A program made the translations under genes and the position numbers. Below, in pieces: positions 36,135-45,429 of a stretch of DNA of 64,000 bases. Location: positions 558,001-622,000 of the forward strand of contig CAWBUQ010000004.1 in the NCBI GenBank assembly GCA_963791995.1, read 5' to 3'. The stretch's first letter is position 1. Each line of letters opens with the position of its first letter. The notes under the pieces were generated by a model. It was given only the letters and a program-made list of their open reading frames with translations, was not told the origin of the DNA and ran no database searches. The stretch is from Bog-473 sp963791995. GTDB taxonomy: Bacteria; Actinomycetota; Acidimicrobiia; Acidimicrobiales; RAAP-2.

Positions 36135-37589
36135 ATGACAACCTCGACCATGCAAGACACCGCGCCCGCCGGTTCGCTGGAGGACGGCCGCGTGGTCGCG
36201 ATCGCCGGACCCGTCATCGACGTGGAGTTCCCGCCGCACGGGCTGCCGGAGATCAACCACGCCGTCGAGTTCACGATTGAGCTCGACGGCTCGGCGCACA
36301 CCATCACGGCCGAGGTGGCCCAACAGATCGGCGAGGGCCGGGTGCGCTGCATCTGCATGCAGCAGACCGACGGCCTGGTGCGGGGCGCCCCAGTGCGCAA
36401 CCTCGGTCGCGGCATCACGGTTCCGGTGGGCAACGCTGTGCTGGGGCACGTCTTCAACGTGCTCGGCCAGCCGCTCGACACCGGCGCCATCGAAGGGGTC
36501 GACGACTACTGGGAGATCCACCGCAACGCGCCCGCCTTCGACCAGCTGGAGCCCCGCGCGCTGATGTTCGAAACGGGCATCAAGGTCATCGACCTCCTCG
36601 AGCCCTACGTGCAGGGCGGAAAAATCGGGCTCTTCGGCGGTGCCGGCGTGGGCAAGACCGTCATCATCCAAGAAATGATCCACCGGGTGGCCCAGCAGCA
36701 CGGCGGCGTCTCGGTGTTCGCCGGGGTCGGCGAGCGCACTCGCGAAGGTACCGACATGTGGCTCGAGATGCAGGAGTCCGGCGTCATCGACAAGGCTGCA
36801 CTCGTCTACGGCCAGATGGACGAGCCGCCCGGCGTGCGACTTCGGGTCGGACTGGCCGCGCTGACAATGGCGGAGTATTTCCGCGACGTCCAGAACCAGG
36901 ACGTGCTGCTCTTCATCGACAACATTTTCCGCTTCGTCCAGGCGGGCTCCGAGGTGTCCACCCTGCTCGGGCGCATGCCCTCGGCGGTCGGCTACCAGCC
37001 GACACTGGCCGACGAGATGGGCGAGCTCCAAGAGCGGATCACCTCGACGAAGGGGAAGTCGATCACCTCGCTCCAAGCCGTCTACGTGCCGGCCGACGAC
37101 TACACCGACCCGGCGCCGTTCACGACCTTCACCCACCTCGACGCCACCACCGAGCTCTCCCGCCAGATCGCGGCGCTCGGCATCTACCCGGCGGTGGACC
37201 CGCTGGCGTCGACGTCGAACATCCTCGCCCCCGAGATCGTGGGCGAGCGCCACTACGCAGTGGCCCGGCGGGTGCAGGAGATCCTGCAGCGCTACAAGGA
37301 GCTGCAGGACATCATCGCCATCCTCGGCATGGACGAGCTCTCCGAGGAGGACAGGGTGACGGTGAGCCGGGCCCGCAAGATCCAGCGCTTCTTGTCCCAG
37401 CCGTTCTTCGTGGCCGAGGTCTTCACCGGCGTGCCGGGGATCTTCGTGACTATCGACGAGACGGTCGAGTCCTTCGAGGCTCTGGCCAACGGCGACCTCG
37501 ACCAGGTGCCCGAGCAGGCCTTCCTCAATGTCGGCGGGGTGGAGTCGGTGCTCGAGAAGGCCGCAAAGCTCGAGGCCGAGGCAGGGTAG
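36135..37589 (+). CDS. atpD: ATP synthase subunit beta
   Basis: 484 residues, the catalytic F1 subunit. It has Walker A (GGAGVGKTV), the catalytic Glu in GVGERTREG, LLFIDNIFRFVQAGSEVS and PAVDPLASTSN (the family signature region). ATG 36135 is chosen with GGGAG at 36119-36123 upstream; the frame is open to a TTG at 36126, which would overlap the atpG stop. Confidence 0.97.
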   Translation: MTTSTMQDTAPAGSLEDGRVVAIAGPVIDVEFPPHGLPEINHAVEFTIELDGSAHTITAEVAQQIGEGRVRCICMQQTDGLVRGAPVRNLGRGITVPVGNAVLGHVFNVLGQPLDTGAIEGVDDYWEIHRNAPAFDQLEPRALMFETGIKVIDLLEPYVQGGKIGLFGGAGVGKTVIIQEMIHRVAQQHGGVSVFAGVGERTREGTDMWLEMQESGVIDKAALVYGQMDEPPGVRLRVGLAALTMAEYFRDVQNQDVLLFIDNIFRFVQAGSEVSTLLGRMPSAVGYQPTLADEMGELQERITSTKGKSITSLQAVYVPADDYTDPAPFTTFTHLDATTELSRQIAALGIYPAVDPLASTSNILAPEIVGERHYAVARRVQEILQRYKELQDIIAILGMDELSEEDRVTVSRARKIQRFLSQPFFVAEVFTGVPGIFVTIDETVESFEALANGDLDQVPEQAFLNVGGVESVLEKAAKLEAEAG

Positions 37590-38095
37590 TGGCCGACGGC
37601 GTCTTCGGCGTGGAGATCGTCACGCCCGAACAATCCCTCTTGGCGGGCGGCGCCCGTTCGGTGGTGCTGGCCACCTCGGAAGGCGCGCTCACCGTGCTCG
37701 ACGGTCACACGCCCCTCGTGGGCGACGTCGTGCCCGGCGAGCTCAAGGTCGAGCAGGCCGACGGCGTGCTGGTCCGCCTGGCCGTCCACGGAGGGTTCCT
37801 CCAGGTCGACACGAGTGCCGGCGCGGCGGCGGGGCTCGCCGAGGGCGACGGCCCGCTGCCCGGGCTTTCGACCCGGGTCACCGTGCTGGCCGGCATTGCC
37901 GAGCTGGCCGAGGAGATCGACGTTCCCCGGGCAGAGCTGGCCAGGGATGCGGCCACTCAGCGGGTCAACGAGCTCGGTGGCGGGCGCAACGCGGGCACCG
38001 AGGAGGCCGAGGAGGACGTGGCGCTGAGCGAGTCCACGCGGGCGCTGGCTCGGGCGGAACTGCGTCTGGCGGTGGCGGCGGGGTCCGCCGCGTAG
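37589..38095 (+). CDS. atpC: ATP synthase subunit epsilon
   Basis: 168 residues. The N-terminal beta-sandwich (FGVEIVTPEQSLLAGGARSV ... GALTVLDGHTPLVGDVVPGEL) is followed by a longer than usual helical C-terminal region (residues about 105-168, acidic EEAEEDVALSE). Epsilon couples the rotor to the c-ring and can inhibit ATP hydrolysis. GTG 37589 overlaps the atpD stop by one base. This ends the operon. Confidence 0.93.
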   Translation: MADGVFGVEIVTPEQSLLAGGARSVVLATSEGALTVLDGHTPLVGDVVPGELKVEQADGVLVRLAVHGGFLQVDTSAGAAAGLAEGDGPLPGLSTRVTVLAGIAELAEEIDVPRAELARDAATQRVNELGGGRNAGTEEAEEDVALSESTRALARAELRLAVAAGSAA

Positions 38096-38157
38096 GAGCC
38101 CGGCGGGCGACGGGCGGCGGCTCGTCCCGGGGCGCCGGACCCCCGCAGCCGTGGTGA

Positions 38158-39153
38158 CTAGCCGAACGAGATCGAGCTGAACTCGGCCAGCTTCTTCAGC
38201 GCGTGGCTGGCGTCGATCTTGCGCACCGTCCCCGACTTCGACCGCATGACGAGCGACTGGGTGGTGGCACCGAACTGGTGATACTGCACACCCTTGAGGA
38301 GCTCGCCGTCGGTGATGCCCGTGGCGGCGAAGAAGCAATTGTTGCCCTGCACCAGGTCGTCGGTGCTCAGCACCTCGTCGAGCTTGTAGCCGCCAGCGAT
38401 GGCGGCGGCACGCTCCTCCTCGTTGCGGGGGTAGAGCCTGCCCTGAATCTCGGCACCCATGCATTTGAGAGCGGCCGCGGCGATCACGCCCTCGGGGGTG
38501 CCCCCGATGCCGAAAAGGATGTCGACACCGGCACCGGGCCAGCCCGTGGCGATCGCCCCGGCCACGTCGCCGTCGGTGATGATGCGGATGCGCGCACCGG
38601 TCGCTCGCACCTCCGCGATGAGCGCCTCGTGGCGGGGCCGGTCCAGGATCACCGCCGTCAGATCGGGCACCTGGCGGTCCAGCGCCTCGGAGAGCGCGTG
38701 GAGGTTCTCGGTCGGGCTCCGGCGGATGTCGCAGGCGCCCTTGGCCCGGGGCCCGACCGCCAGCTTCTCCATGTACACGCAGGGTCCGGGGTCCAACATG
38801 GCGCCCCGCTCGGCCACGGCGATGACGGCCAGCGCGCCGCCACGGCCTTGGGCCGTGAGCGTCGTGCCGTCGATCGGGTCAACGGCGATGTCAGTCTGCG
38901 GGGGCGTGCCGTCGCCGATCTTCTCCCCGTTGAAGAGCATCGGCGCGTTGTCTTTCTCGCCCTCGCCGATCACCACGATCCCGTCCATCGGCACGCTGGA
39001 GAGCACCGTCCGCATGGCCTCCACCGCGGCGCCGTCGGCACCGATCTTGTCGCCCCGGCCCATCCAGCGGCTGGCTGCCATGGCGGCGGCCTCGGTGGTC
39101 CTCACCAGGTCCATGGCGAGGTTCCGGTCAGGGGCTTGGGGGGACGTCGCCAC
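38158..39153 (-). CDS. glpX: Fructose-1,6-bisphosphatase class II
   Basis: 331 residues. It hydrolyses fructose 1,6-bisphosphate for gluconeogenesis. Metal-binding motifs are GEGEKDNAPM and AVDPIDGTT; FGIGGTPEGVIAAAALKCMG and YPRNEEER complete the GlpX pattern. The GTG at 39153 is chosen because homologues carry the PDRNLAMDLVR stretch about ten residues from their start; ATG 39114 is possible but would cut it. The gene converges on the atp operon and diverges from murA across 73 bases. Confidence 0.92.
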   Translation of the reverse strand: MATSPQAPDRNLAMDLVRTTEAAAMAASRWMGRGDKIGADGAAVEAMRTVLSSVPMDGIVVIGEGEKDNAPMLFNGEKIGDGTPPQTDIAVDPIDGTTLTAQGRGGALAVIAVAERGAMLDPGPCVYMEKLAVGPRAKGACDIRRSPTENLHALSEALDRQVPDLTAVILDRPRHEALIAEVRATGARIRIITDGDVAGAIATGWPGAGVDILFGIGGTPEGVIAAAALKCMGAEIQGRLYPRNEEERAAAIAGGYKLDEVLSTDDLVQGNNCFFAATGITDGELLKGVQYHQFGATTQSLVMRSKSGTVRKIDASHALKKLAEFSSISFG

Positions 39154-39226
39154 GAGGACTGACCATAGTTCGTCGCCGGGCGCGGGCTCCCGGTGGGGGC
39201 ACCCGCCAGCGGCGATACTTGATGCC

Positions 39227-40491
39227 GTGGACGAGATCGTCGTCGAGCCCAACGGGCCGTTGCGGGGCACCGTCAGCGCCGGCGGGGCGAAGAATTCGGC
39301 GCTCAAGCTGATGGTGGCGTGCCTGCTGGCCGAGGGTTGCACCGTGCTGTCCAACGTCCCGCGCATCAGCGACGTCGAGACGATGGCCGAGGTCCTGCGC
39401 TCCATGGGCGCCGACGTGGAGCGCCAGGACAACGGGGATGTGAGCGTTACCACCCCTCCGGCGGCCGAGCTCGTGCCCGCGGGGCCCTACGAGCTCTTCG
39501 AACGCATGCGGGCATCGGTCGTCGTCCTCGGCCTCCTCCTCAGCCGCTGTGGCGCCGTGCGGGTCCCCCTGCCCGGCGGGGACGACTTCGGTGCCCGGCC
39601 CATCGACTTCCACATCAACGGGCTGAGCGCCATGGGCGCCCGCTTCGAGTCGTCCCACGGCGACGTGCGCGGGACGGTGCCCGGCGGGCGATTGGTCGGG
39701 ACGCGTGTCGTCCTCGAGTACCCGAGCCATACGGCGACCGACAACCTGCTCGATGGCGGCGGTGCTGGCCAAGGGCACGACGGTCATTGAGAACGCGGCC
39801 AAGGAACCCGAAGTGGCCGACCTGGCGGCCATGCTGTGCGACATGGGGGCTGTGGTGCGCGGCGCGGGGACCTCCCGGATCGAGATCGAGGGGGTCGACG
39901 AGCTGCGGCCGACGCGCCACGCCGTGGTGGCCGACCGCGTGGTGGCCGCGACCTACGTGGCGGCCGTCGGCCTGGCCGGCGGCGAGGTCACCATCGCCGA
40001 CGCCCGGTCGGACCACATGGAGAACCTGCTGCGCAAGGTGCACCAGATGGGGGTGGCCACCGAGATGACCCCCCGGGGGCTGGTGGCCAGCGCGCTCGGG
40101 CCGGCTGCGGGCGGCCGACGTCGCCACGCTGCCGTACCCCGGTGTGGCCACCGACTACAGCCCCTTGCTCGTCGCCATGCTCACGGTGTCCGACGGCGTG
40201 GGGATCCTGACCGAGAACCTCTTCTCGGGCCGGTTCCGCTATGTCGAAGAGTTGCGCCGCATGGGCGCGGACATACGGACCGAAGGCCACCACGCCGTGG
40301 TGCGCGGCGTGGAGCGGCTCTCGGGTGCTCCCGTGCGCGCCCCGGACATCCGGGCCGGGGTGGCGTTGGTCCTGGCCGGCCTGGTGGCCGAGGGCCAGAC
40401 CACCGTGAGCGGGGCCCACCACATCAACCGGGGCTACGAGGACCTGGCGGGCGCGCTGCGTTCCCTCGGCGCCAAGGTGGCGCGTCAATGA
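39227..40491 (+). CDS. murA: UDP-N-acetylglucosamine 1-carboxyvinyltransferase, Asp-type MurA (two one-base frameshifts)
   Basis: This enzyme carries out the first committed step of peptidoglycan synthesis. Three pieces in three frames make one normal 420-residue protein: GGAKNSALKLMVACLLAEG to YPSHTATDNLL; MAAVLAKGTTVIENAAKEPE to VASAL; and RLRAADVATLPYPGVATDYS to the end. One extra base lies at 39751-39752 (just before the ATG of MAAV) and one in the GGG at 40098-40100; the span is two bases over a multiple of three. The active-site loop reads LPGGDDFGARP, with Asp where most enzymes have the fosfomycin-reactive Cys. The GTG start follows glpX divergently. Its stop overlaps the meaB ATG. 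Confidence 0.92.
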
Positions 40492-41463
40492 GCGGAGGCG
40501 CCCGCGGCGCCGGCCCGGCGGCCCTCCTCGCCGACGCCCGCGGCGGCGACCGGGTGGCGCTGGCCCGCCTCATCTCCGTCGTCGAGCGCGGCGGCGAGGC
40601 CGCCACCGCGCTGGCCGCGCTCGGCCTACCGCACGGATCCGCCCTACACCGTGGGCCTGACCGGCGCGCCGGGCGCCGGCAAGTCGACCTTGACCGACGG
40701 TCTCATCGGCGCGGTCCGCGGGGGCTGGCCCGACCCTGACCCCGAGGAGGTGGCGCAGGTCGGCGTACTCGCGGTCGACCCGACGTCGCCGTTCAGCGGC
40801 GGCGCCATCCTCGGCGACCGGGTGCGCATGGGGCGCCACGCGCTCGACCCGACGGTGTTCATCCGTTCCATGGCCACGCGGGGTCACCTCGGCGGCCTGT
40901 CGCTCGCCGTCCCCGACGCCGTGCGCCTCCTCGGCGCCGCCGGGATCACCGCGGTCATCGTGGAGACGGTCGGGGTGGGCCAGATGGAGGTCGAGATCGC
41001 GTCGGCGGCCGACACCACCGTGGTGGTGGTGACGCCCGGGTGGGGCGACTCCATGCAGGCGAACAAGGCCGGCCTGCTCGAGGTCGCCGACGTCTTCGTC
41101 GTCAACAAGGCGGATCGGCCCGGCCGGCGCGAGGCGCGCCGCGACCTCGACCAGATGCTCGACCTGGCCCGTCCGGGCTCCTGGCGGCCCGAGATCGTCG
41201 ACACCACGGCCACCGCCGGGGAGGGCATCGACGAGCTGTGGGCCGCGGTGGCGCGTCACCGCGCCCATCTGCAGTCGACGGGCCAGCTCGCGGCGCGCCG
41301 CGCCGAGCGGCTGGCCCGACAGCTGCGGCGGGTCCTGGTGGCCCGGACCGAGGTGCACATCGACGAACTGGTGGCGGGGGAGGAGTTCACCACTGCCGTC
41401 AAGGAGCTCGCCGCCGGCGAGCTCGATCCCTACGGTGCCGCCGACCGGATCCTGCACGTATGA
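40488..41463 (+). CDS. meaB: MeaB/ArgK-family GTPase, methylmalonyl-CoA mutase chaperone (one-base frameshift)
   Basis: G3E-family GTPase that loads and protects the cobalamin cofactor of methylmalonyl-CoA mutase. The first about 50 residues (DARGGDRVALARLISVVERG) and the remainder (PPYTVGLTGAPGAGKSTL, the P-loop; AVDPTSPFSGGAILGDRVRM; VIVETVGVGQMEVEIA; VVNKADRPG) are in different frames. Removing one G from the GG at 40623-40624 gives AALAYRTDPPYTVGLTG and a normal 324-residue protein. The ATG overlaps the murA stop (ATGA). The mutase genes themselves are not in the window. Confidence 0.9.
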
Positions 41464-41559
41464 GGGTGGCCACCGCCGCCCGGCCCGGTTCCCCGGTCAC
41501 CTCCCGGCCCTCGTGCCCCGGTCACCTCCGGCCCCGCGCGGGTCCGGTACGGTGCGGCC

Positions 41560-42333
41560 ATGGCTGAGACCTTCGTCACCGTGGAGCGCCAGCCCGACAA
41601 CGTGGCGCTCGTCCGGCTCGACCGGCCCAGGGCGAACGCCCTGTCTGCCGCGGTCCTCGACCAGCTGCACGACGCGGCGGTGGCGCTGCACGAGGACCCG
41701 CCCGGGGCGGTGGTCCTGTGGGGTGGCCGGCGGATCTTCGCGGCCGGGGCCGACATCGTCGAGCTCGACGGCGTCGGTGCCCCCGCCGTGGGCGCCAACT
41801 TCGCCCGCGCGCTCGGTGCGCTGGCGAGCATCCCCCGCGCCACCATCGCGGCCATCAACGGCTACGCGCTCGGCGGTGGCCTGGAGCTGGCGCTGGCCTG
41901 TGACTTCCGCGTCTGCGCCGAGGACTCCCGCCTCGGGGTGCCCGAGGTGCTCCTCGGCGTGATCCCCGGCGGTGGCGGCACGCAGCGCCTGCCCCGCCTG
42001 ATCGGATCCTCGCGGGCCAAGGAGATGATCATGAGCGGCCGACAGGTGCGCGCTGACGAGGCCCTCTCGATGGGGCTGGTCAACCGCGTCGCCGCCCCTG
42101 ACTACGTGCTGGAGGCCGCGCAGACCTGGGCCGGCGAGCTCGCAGCCGGTGCCGTGGTGGCGCACGGCCTGGCCAAGTCGGCCGTCGACCGCGGCCTGGA
42201 GGGCACGCTGGGCGACGGGCTCGTCATTGAAGCAGAGGCGTTTGCCGCGGTGGCCCGCACCGAAGACGCCGCCCGGGGCATCGCCTCGTTCACCGAGAAG
42301 GGCCCGGGCAAGGCCACCTTCGTCGGCCGGTGA
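41560..42333 (+). CDS. Enoyl-CoA hydratase/isomerase
   Basis: 257 residues of the crotonase fold. The CoA oxyanion-hole motifs are AAGADIVELDG and INGYALGGGLELALACDFR. Both acidic residues of a hydratase appear to be kept (Glu in GGGLELALAC and in GVPEVLLGVIPGGGGTQRL). It acts in fatty-acid or branched-chain beta-oxidation, and fits the propionate/methylmalonyl-CoA theme of meaB just upstream. Start ATG 41560. Confidence 0.9.
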   Translation: MAETFVTVERQPDNVALVRLDRPRANALSAAVLDQLHDAAVALHEDPPGAVVLWGGRRIFAAGADIVELDGVGAPAVGANFARALGALASIPRATIAAINGYALGGGLELALACDFRVCAEDSRLGVPEVLLGVIPGGGGTQRLPRLIGSSRAKEMIMSGRQVRADEALSMGLVNRVAAPDYVLEAAQTWAGELAAGAVVAHGLAKSAVDRGLEGTLGDGLVIEAEAFAAVARTEDAARGIASFTEKGPGKATFVGR

Positions 42334-42337
42334 GGCT

Positions 42338-44179
42338 GTGAGCTCGCCGCCCATCCCGATCAGCCACGGCGAGAGCGCCTTCGACCCCTCGGTCCGCTGG
42401 TTCCAGCACGCGGTCTTCTACGAGGTGCTGATCCGCGGCTACCACGACGCCAACAACGACGGCACCGGGGACCTGCGCGGCCTGCGCGAGAAGCTCGACT
42501 ACATGGAGTGGCTGGGCATCGACTGCATCTGGATGCTGCCCTTCTACCCGTCGCCGCTGCGCGACGGCGGGTACGACATCAGCGACTTCTTCAACGTGCA
42601 CCCCGACTACGGCACCATCAGCGACCTGGTGGCCTTCTTGGAGGACGCACACCGCCGCGGCATCCGCGTCATCGCCGACCTCGTGATGAACCACACCAGC
42701 GACCAGCACCCCTGGTTCCTCGAATCCCGCTCGTCGCGCGACAACGCCAAGGCGGACTGGTACGTGTGGAACGACGACGACCAGAAGTGGCCGGATGCCC
42801 GAGTCGTCTTCACCGACGTCGAGCGTTCCAACTGGACCTGGGACGACACCCGCCAGCAGTACTACTGGCACCGCTTCTACCACCACCAGCCCGACCTGAA
42901 CTACGAGAACCCCGAGGTCGCCGACACGATGATCGACCTCGTGCGGTTCTGGCTCGATCTGGGCTTCGACGGGTTCCGCCTCGACGCCGTGCCCTACCTG
43001 TACCAGCGCGACGGGACCTCGGGCGAGCACCTCCCCGAGACGCACACCTTCATTAAGCGCGTGCGCAAACAGATCGATGCGGACTACCCGGGACGGATCC
43101 TGCTGGCCGAGGCCAACGGATGGCCGAGCGACGTCGCCGACTATTTCGGCGACGGCGACGAGTGCCACCTGTGCTTCCATTTCCCCTTGATGCCGCGCCT
43201 GTTCATGGCGGTCCGCCGCGAGCAGCGCTACCCGATCACCGAGATCCTGGCGCAGACCCCCGTCATCGACGACGCCTGCCAGTGGGCCATCTTCCTGCGC
43301 AACCACGACGAGCTGACGCTCGAACAGGTGAGCGAGGAAGAGCGCGACTATCTCATCGCGGAGTACGCCAAGGATCCGCGGATGAAGCGCCACATGGGCA
43401 TCGGGCGCCGGCTGGCCCCCCTCCTCGACAACGACCGGCGCACGGCCGAGCTCCTCTATGCCCTGATCCTGTCGCTGCCGGGCAGCCCGGTGATCTACTA
43501 CGGCGACGAGCTGCTGATGGGTGACAATATCTACCTCGGTGACCGGGACTCCGTGCGCACGCCGATGCAGTGGTCACCCGACCGAAATGGCGGCTTCTCC
43601 ACGGCGGACTTCGCACAGCTCTACCTGCCGCCCCTCATGGACCCCGTCTACGGTTTCAGCGCGCTCAACGTCGAGGCCCAGTTGCGCAATCAGGGCTCGT
43701 TCCTCCATTGGCTGCGCCGCATGCTGACCGAGCGCCGGGCGCTGCCGGTCATGGGTGTCGGCGCCATGGAGGTGCTCCCCTGCGCCAACCCGTCGGTGCT
43801 GGCGTACATGCGTTCGGGCGAGGTGGCGGACATCTTGACACCGGCGGGATCGACCGGCACCTCGGTCGCGCCCACGGTCGACGGCGCGCTCGACTGGGGC
43901 CACGCCACGGTGCTGGCCCGCACCGTTCCGGCCGGCAACGAGAGCGAGGGCGACGAGGTGGTTCGCCGCCATCAGGCCGTGCTGTGCGTGCACAACCTGA
44001 GCCGCTTCGCGCAGCCGGCGGAGTTGGCGCTGGCCAAGTGGGCGGGCTGCACCCCCTACGAGGTGCTCGGGCGGGTGCCCTTCCCGGTGATCTCCGAGGA
44101 GCCCTACACCATCACCCTGCCGCCCTACGGGTTCTTGTGGTTCGACCTCGCGCCCGAGGAGAGGCCGGCCCCGGAGTGA
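42338..44179 (+). CDS. treS: Trehalose synthase (maltose alpha-D-glucosyltransferase)
   Basis: 613 residues of GH13. It interconverts trehalose and maltose. The start region FYEVLIRGYHDANNDGTGDL, the nucleophile Asp in GFDGFRLDAVPYLY (about residue 213), the acid/base Glu in LLAEANGWPSDV and the third Asp in FLRNHDELTLE are all in place, with a beta-sandwich C-terminal domain. It starts at GTG 42338, five bases after the hydratase gene. The stop overlaps the maltokinase-like gene, so the TreS-maltokinase pair is kept as separate genes, not fused. Confidence 0.94.
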   Translation: MSSPPIPISHGESAFDPSVRWFQHAVFYEVLIRGYHDANNDGTGDLRGLREKLDYMEWLGIDCIWMLPFYPSPLRDGGYDISDFFNVHPDYGTISDLVAFLEDAHRRGIRVIADLVMNHTSDQHPWFLESRSSRDNAKADWYVWNDDDQKWPDARVVFTDVERSNWTWDDTRQQYYWHRFYHHQPDLNYENPEVADTMIDLVRFWLDLGFDGFRLDAVPYLYQRDGTSGEHLPETHTFIKRVRKQIDADYPGRILLAEANGWPSDVADYFGDGDECHLCFHFPLMPRLFMAVRREQRYPITEILAQTPVIDDACQWAIFLRNHDELTLEQVSEEERDYLIAEYAKDPRMKRHMGIGRRLAPLLDNDRRTAELLYALILSLPGSPVIYYGDELLMGDNIYLGDRDSVRTPMQWSPDRNGGFSTADFAQLYLPPLMDPVYGFSALNVEAQLRNQGSFLHWLRRMLTERRALPVMGVGAMEVLPCANPSVLAYMRSGEVADILTPAGSTGTSVAPTVDGALDWGHATVLARTVPAGNESEGDEVVRRHQAVLCVHNLSRFAQPAELALAKWAGCTPYEVLGRVPFPVISEEPYTITLPPYGFLWFDLAPEERPAPE

Positions 44180-45408
44180 CCACAGAGCGCGACCGCGCGC
44201 TGCGCACGCTCGCCGAGTCCTGGCTCGGACTCCGGCGTGTCGCCCCCGAGGGCGACATCACCATTGCGCGCGCCGAGGTACTGCGCGCCGGGCGACCGGG
44301 TCTGCTCGACATCGTGGCGCGCGTCGGGAACCGCCGGGCGCACGTGGTAGCCGGCCTGCGCGGCGTGGCCGACGAGCCACACTTCCTGCGCCCGGCCGAG
44401 GAGGCCACGCTGGGTCTGCTCGACGACGAGCACGGGCTGGCCGTGTGCACCGACGCGTTGCGCGACGCGCAGCTTGCGCCACTCCTCTTGGCCGTCGTGC
44501 GGGGCGTCCCGACCCGCCCCGGCCCGATTGCCGTGCTGCGCGACGACGAGGACGCCACGATCTTGGACTGCGGCGACCGGGGCGACCTGACCGTGTACCC
44601 GTGGTTGGACGACAGGCCGCGGCCTGACGTCGACGTGATGGTCGCCCTCGACGAGGTCGGTTTCAACCATGTGGCCGCGCCGCTGGTGCGCTGGGTCTGG
44701 GAGCAGAGCGACCTCGGGGTGGTCCAAGAGCCGCTGGCCGACCGCTCGGGCGGCTGGGCGCTGGCGCTGACCTCGCTGCGCGACTTCTACGCCTCGCGCG
44801 GATCGCCCGAGGCGGCCGGGGGCGACTTCGGGGCCGAGGCACGGGCACTCGGGACCATGACGGCCCGGATGCACCTGGCCCTCGACCGCGCCTTCTTGCG
44901 CCACCACGAGGCCGTGGTCGACTGGGTGGACGAGGCCGAGGCGGCGATCGCGACGGCCGACCCCAGCCTGCTGGAGGCGTCCGGCGTGGCCGAACTGGTC
45001 AAGTGGCTGCGCGAGACCGAGGGCCGCCTCCCGGTGATCCGGACGCACGGAGACTTCCAGCTGACCCGCACGGCGCGCACCGACCAGGGCTGGGTGGTCA
45101 GCGACTTCGGGCCCGGCGGCGTGCTCGCCGGCGGCTCCCGGCCGGGCCGGCGCAGCCCGCTCGGCGACGTGGCCGACTTGTTGTGGTCGATGCACCAGGC
45201 CAGCGCGGTGGCGGCGGCCGAGCGCGACCCGAACGGGCGCCTCGGGTTGGCCTCGCTCGGCGCGGCCTGGGAGACCAGGAACCGCCGGGCGTTCGTGACG
45301 GGGTACCTCGGCACGCCGGGGATCAGCGGCCTGGTCGGACCCGACCGCGACCAGGTCCGGCGGCTGATCTCGTTCTTCGAGCTCGCCCGCTCGGTGCGCG
45401 CGGCCTAG
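44176..45408 (+). CDS. Divergent maltokinase-like protein (aminoglycoside phosphotransferase fold)
   Basis: 410 residues, directly after treS with a GTGA overlap: the place and size of maltokinase (Mak/Pep2), which makes maltose 1-phosphate for GlgE. The general pattern is kept (FLRPAEEATLGLLDDEH, DFYASRGSPEAAGGDFGAEARALGTMTARMHLAL, SPLGDVADLLWSMHQAS). The catalytic parts look altered: the usual HGDxHLGQ is THGDFQLTRT, and the metal-binding DFEGEP is SDFGPGG, lacking the Glu. It may be inactive, regulatory or changed in substrate. No glgE or glgB is in the window. Confidence 0.7.
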   Translation: MTTERDRALRTLAESWLGLRRVAPEGDITIARAEVLRAGRPGLLDIVARVGNRRAHVVAGLRGVADEPHFLRPAEEATLGLLDDEHGLAVCTDALRDAQLAPLLLAVVRGVPTRPGPIAVLRDDEDATILDCGDRGDLTVYPWLDDRPRPDVDVMVALDEVGFNHVAAPLVRWVWEQSDLGVVQEPLADRSGGWALALTSLRDFYASRGSPEAAGGDFGAEARALGTMTARMHLALDRAFLRHHEAVVDWVDEAEAAIATADPSLLEASGVAELVKWLRETEGRLPVIRTHGDFQLTRTARTDQGWVVSDFGPGGVLAGGSRPGRRSPLGDVADLLWSMHQASAVAAAERDPNGRLGLASLGAAWETRNRRAFVTGYLGTPGISGLVGPDRDQVRRLISFFELARSVRAA

Positions 45409-45429
45409 CGCACACCCGGGCCCGGTGGC

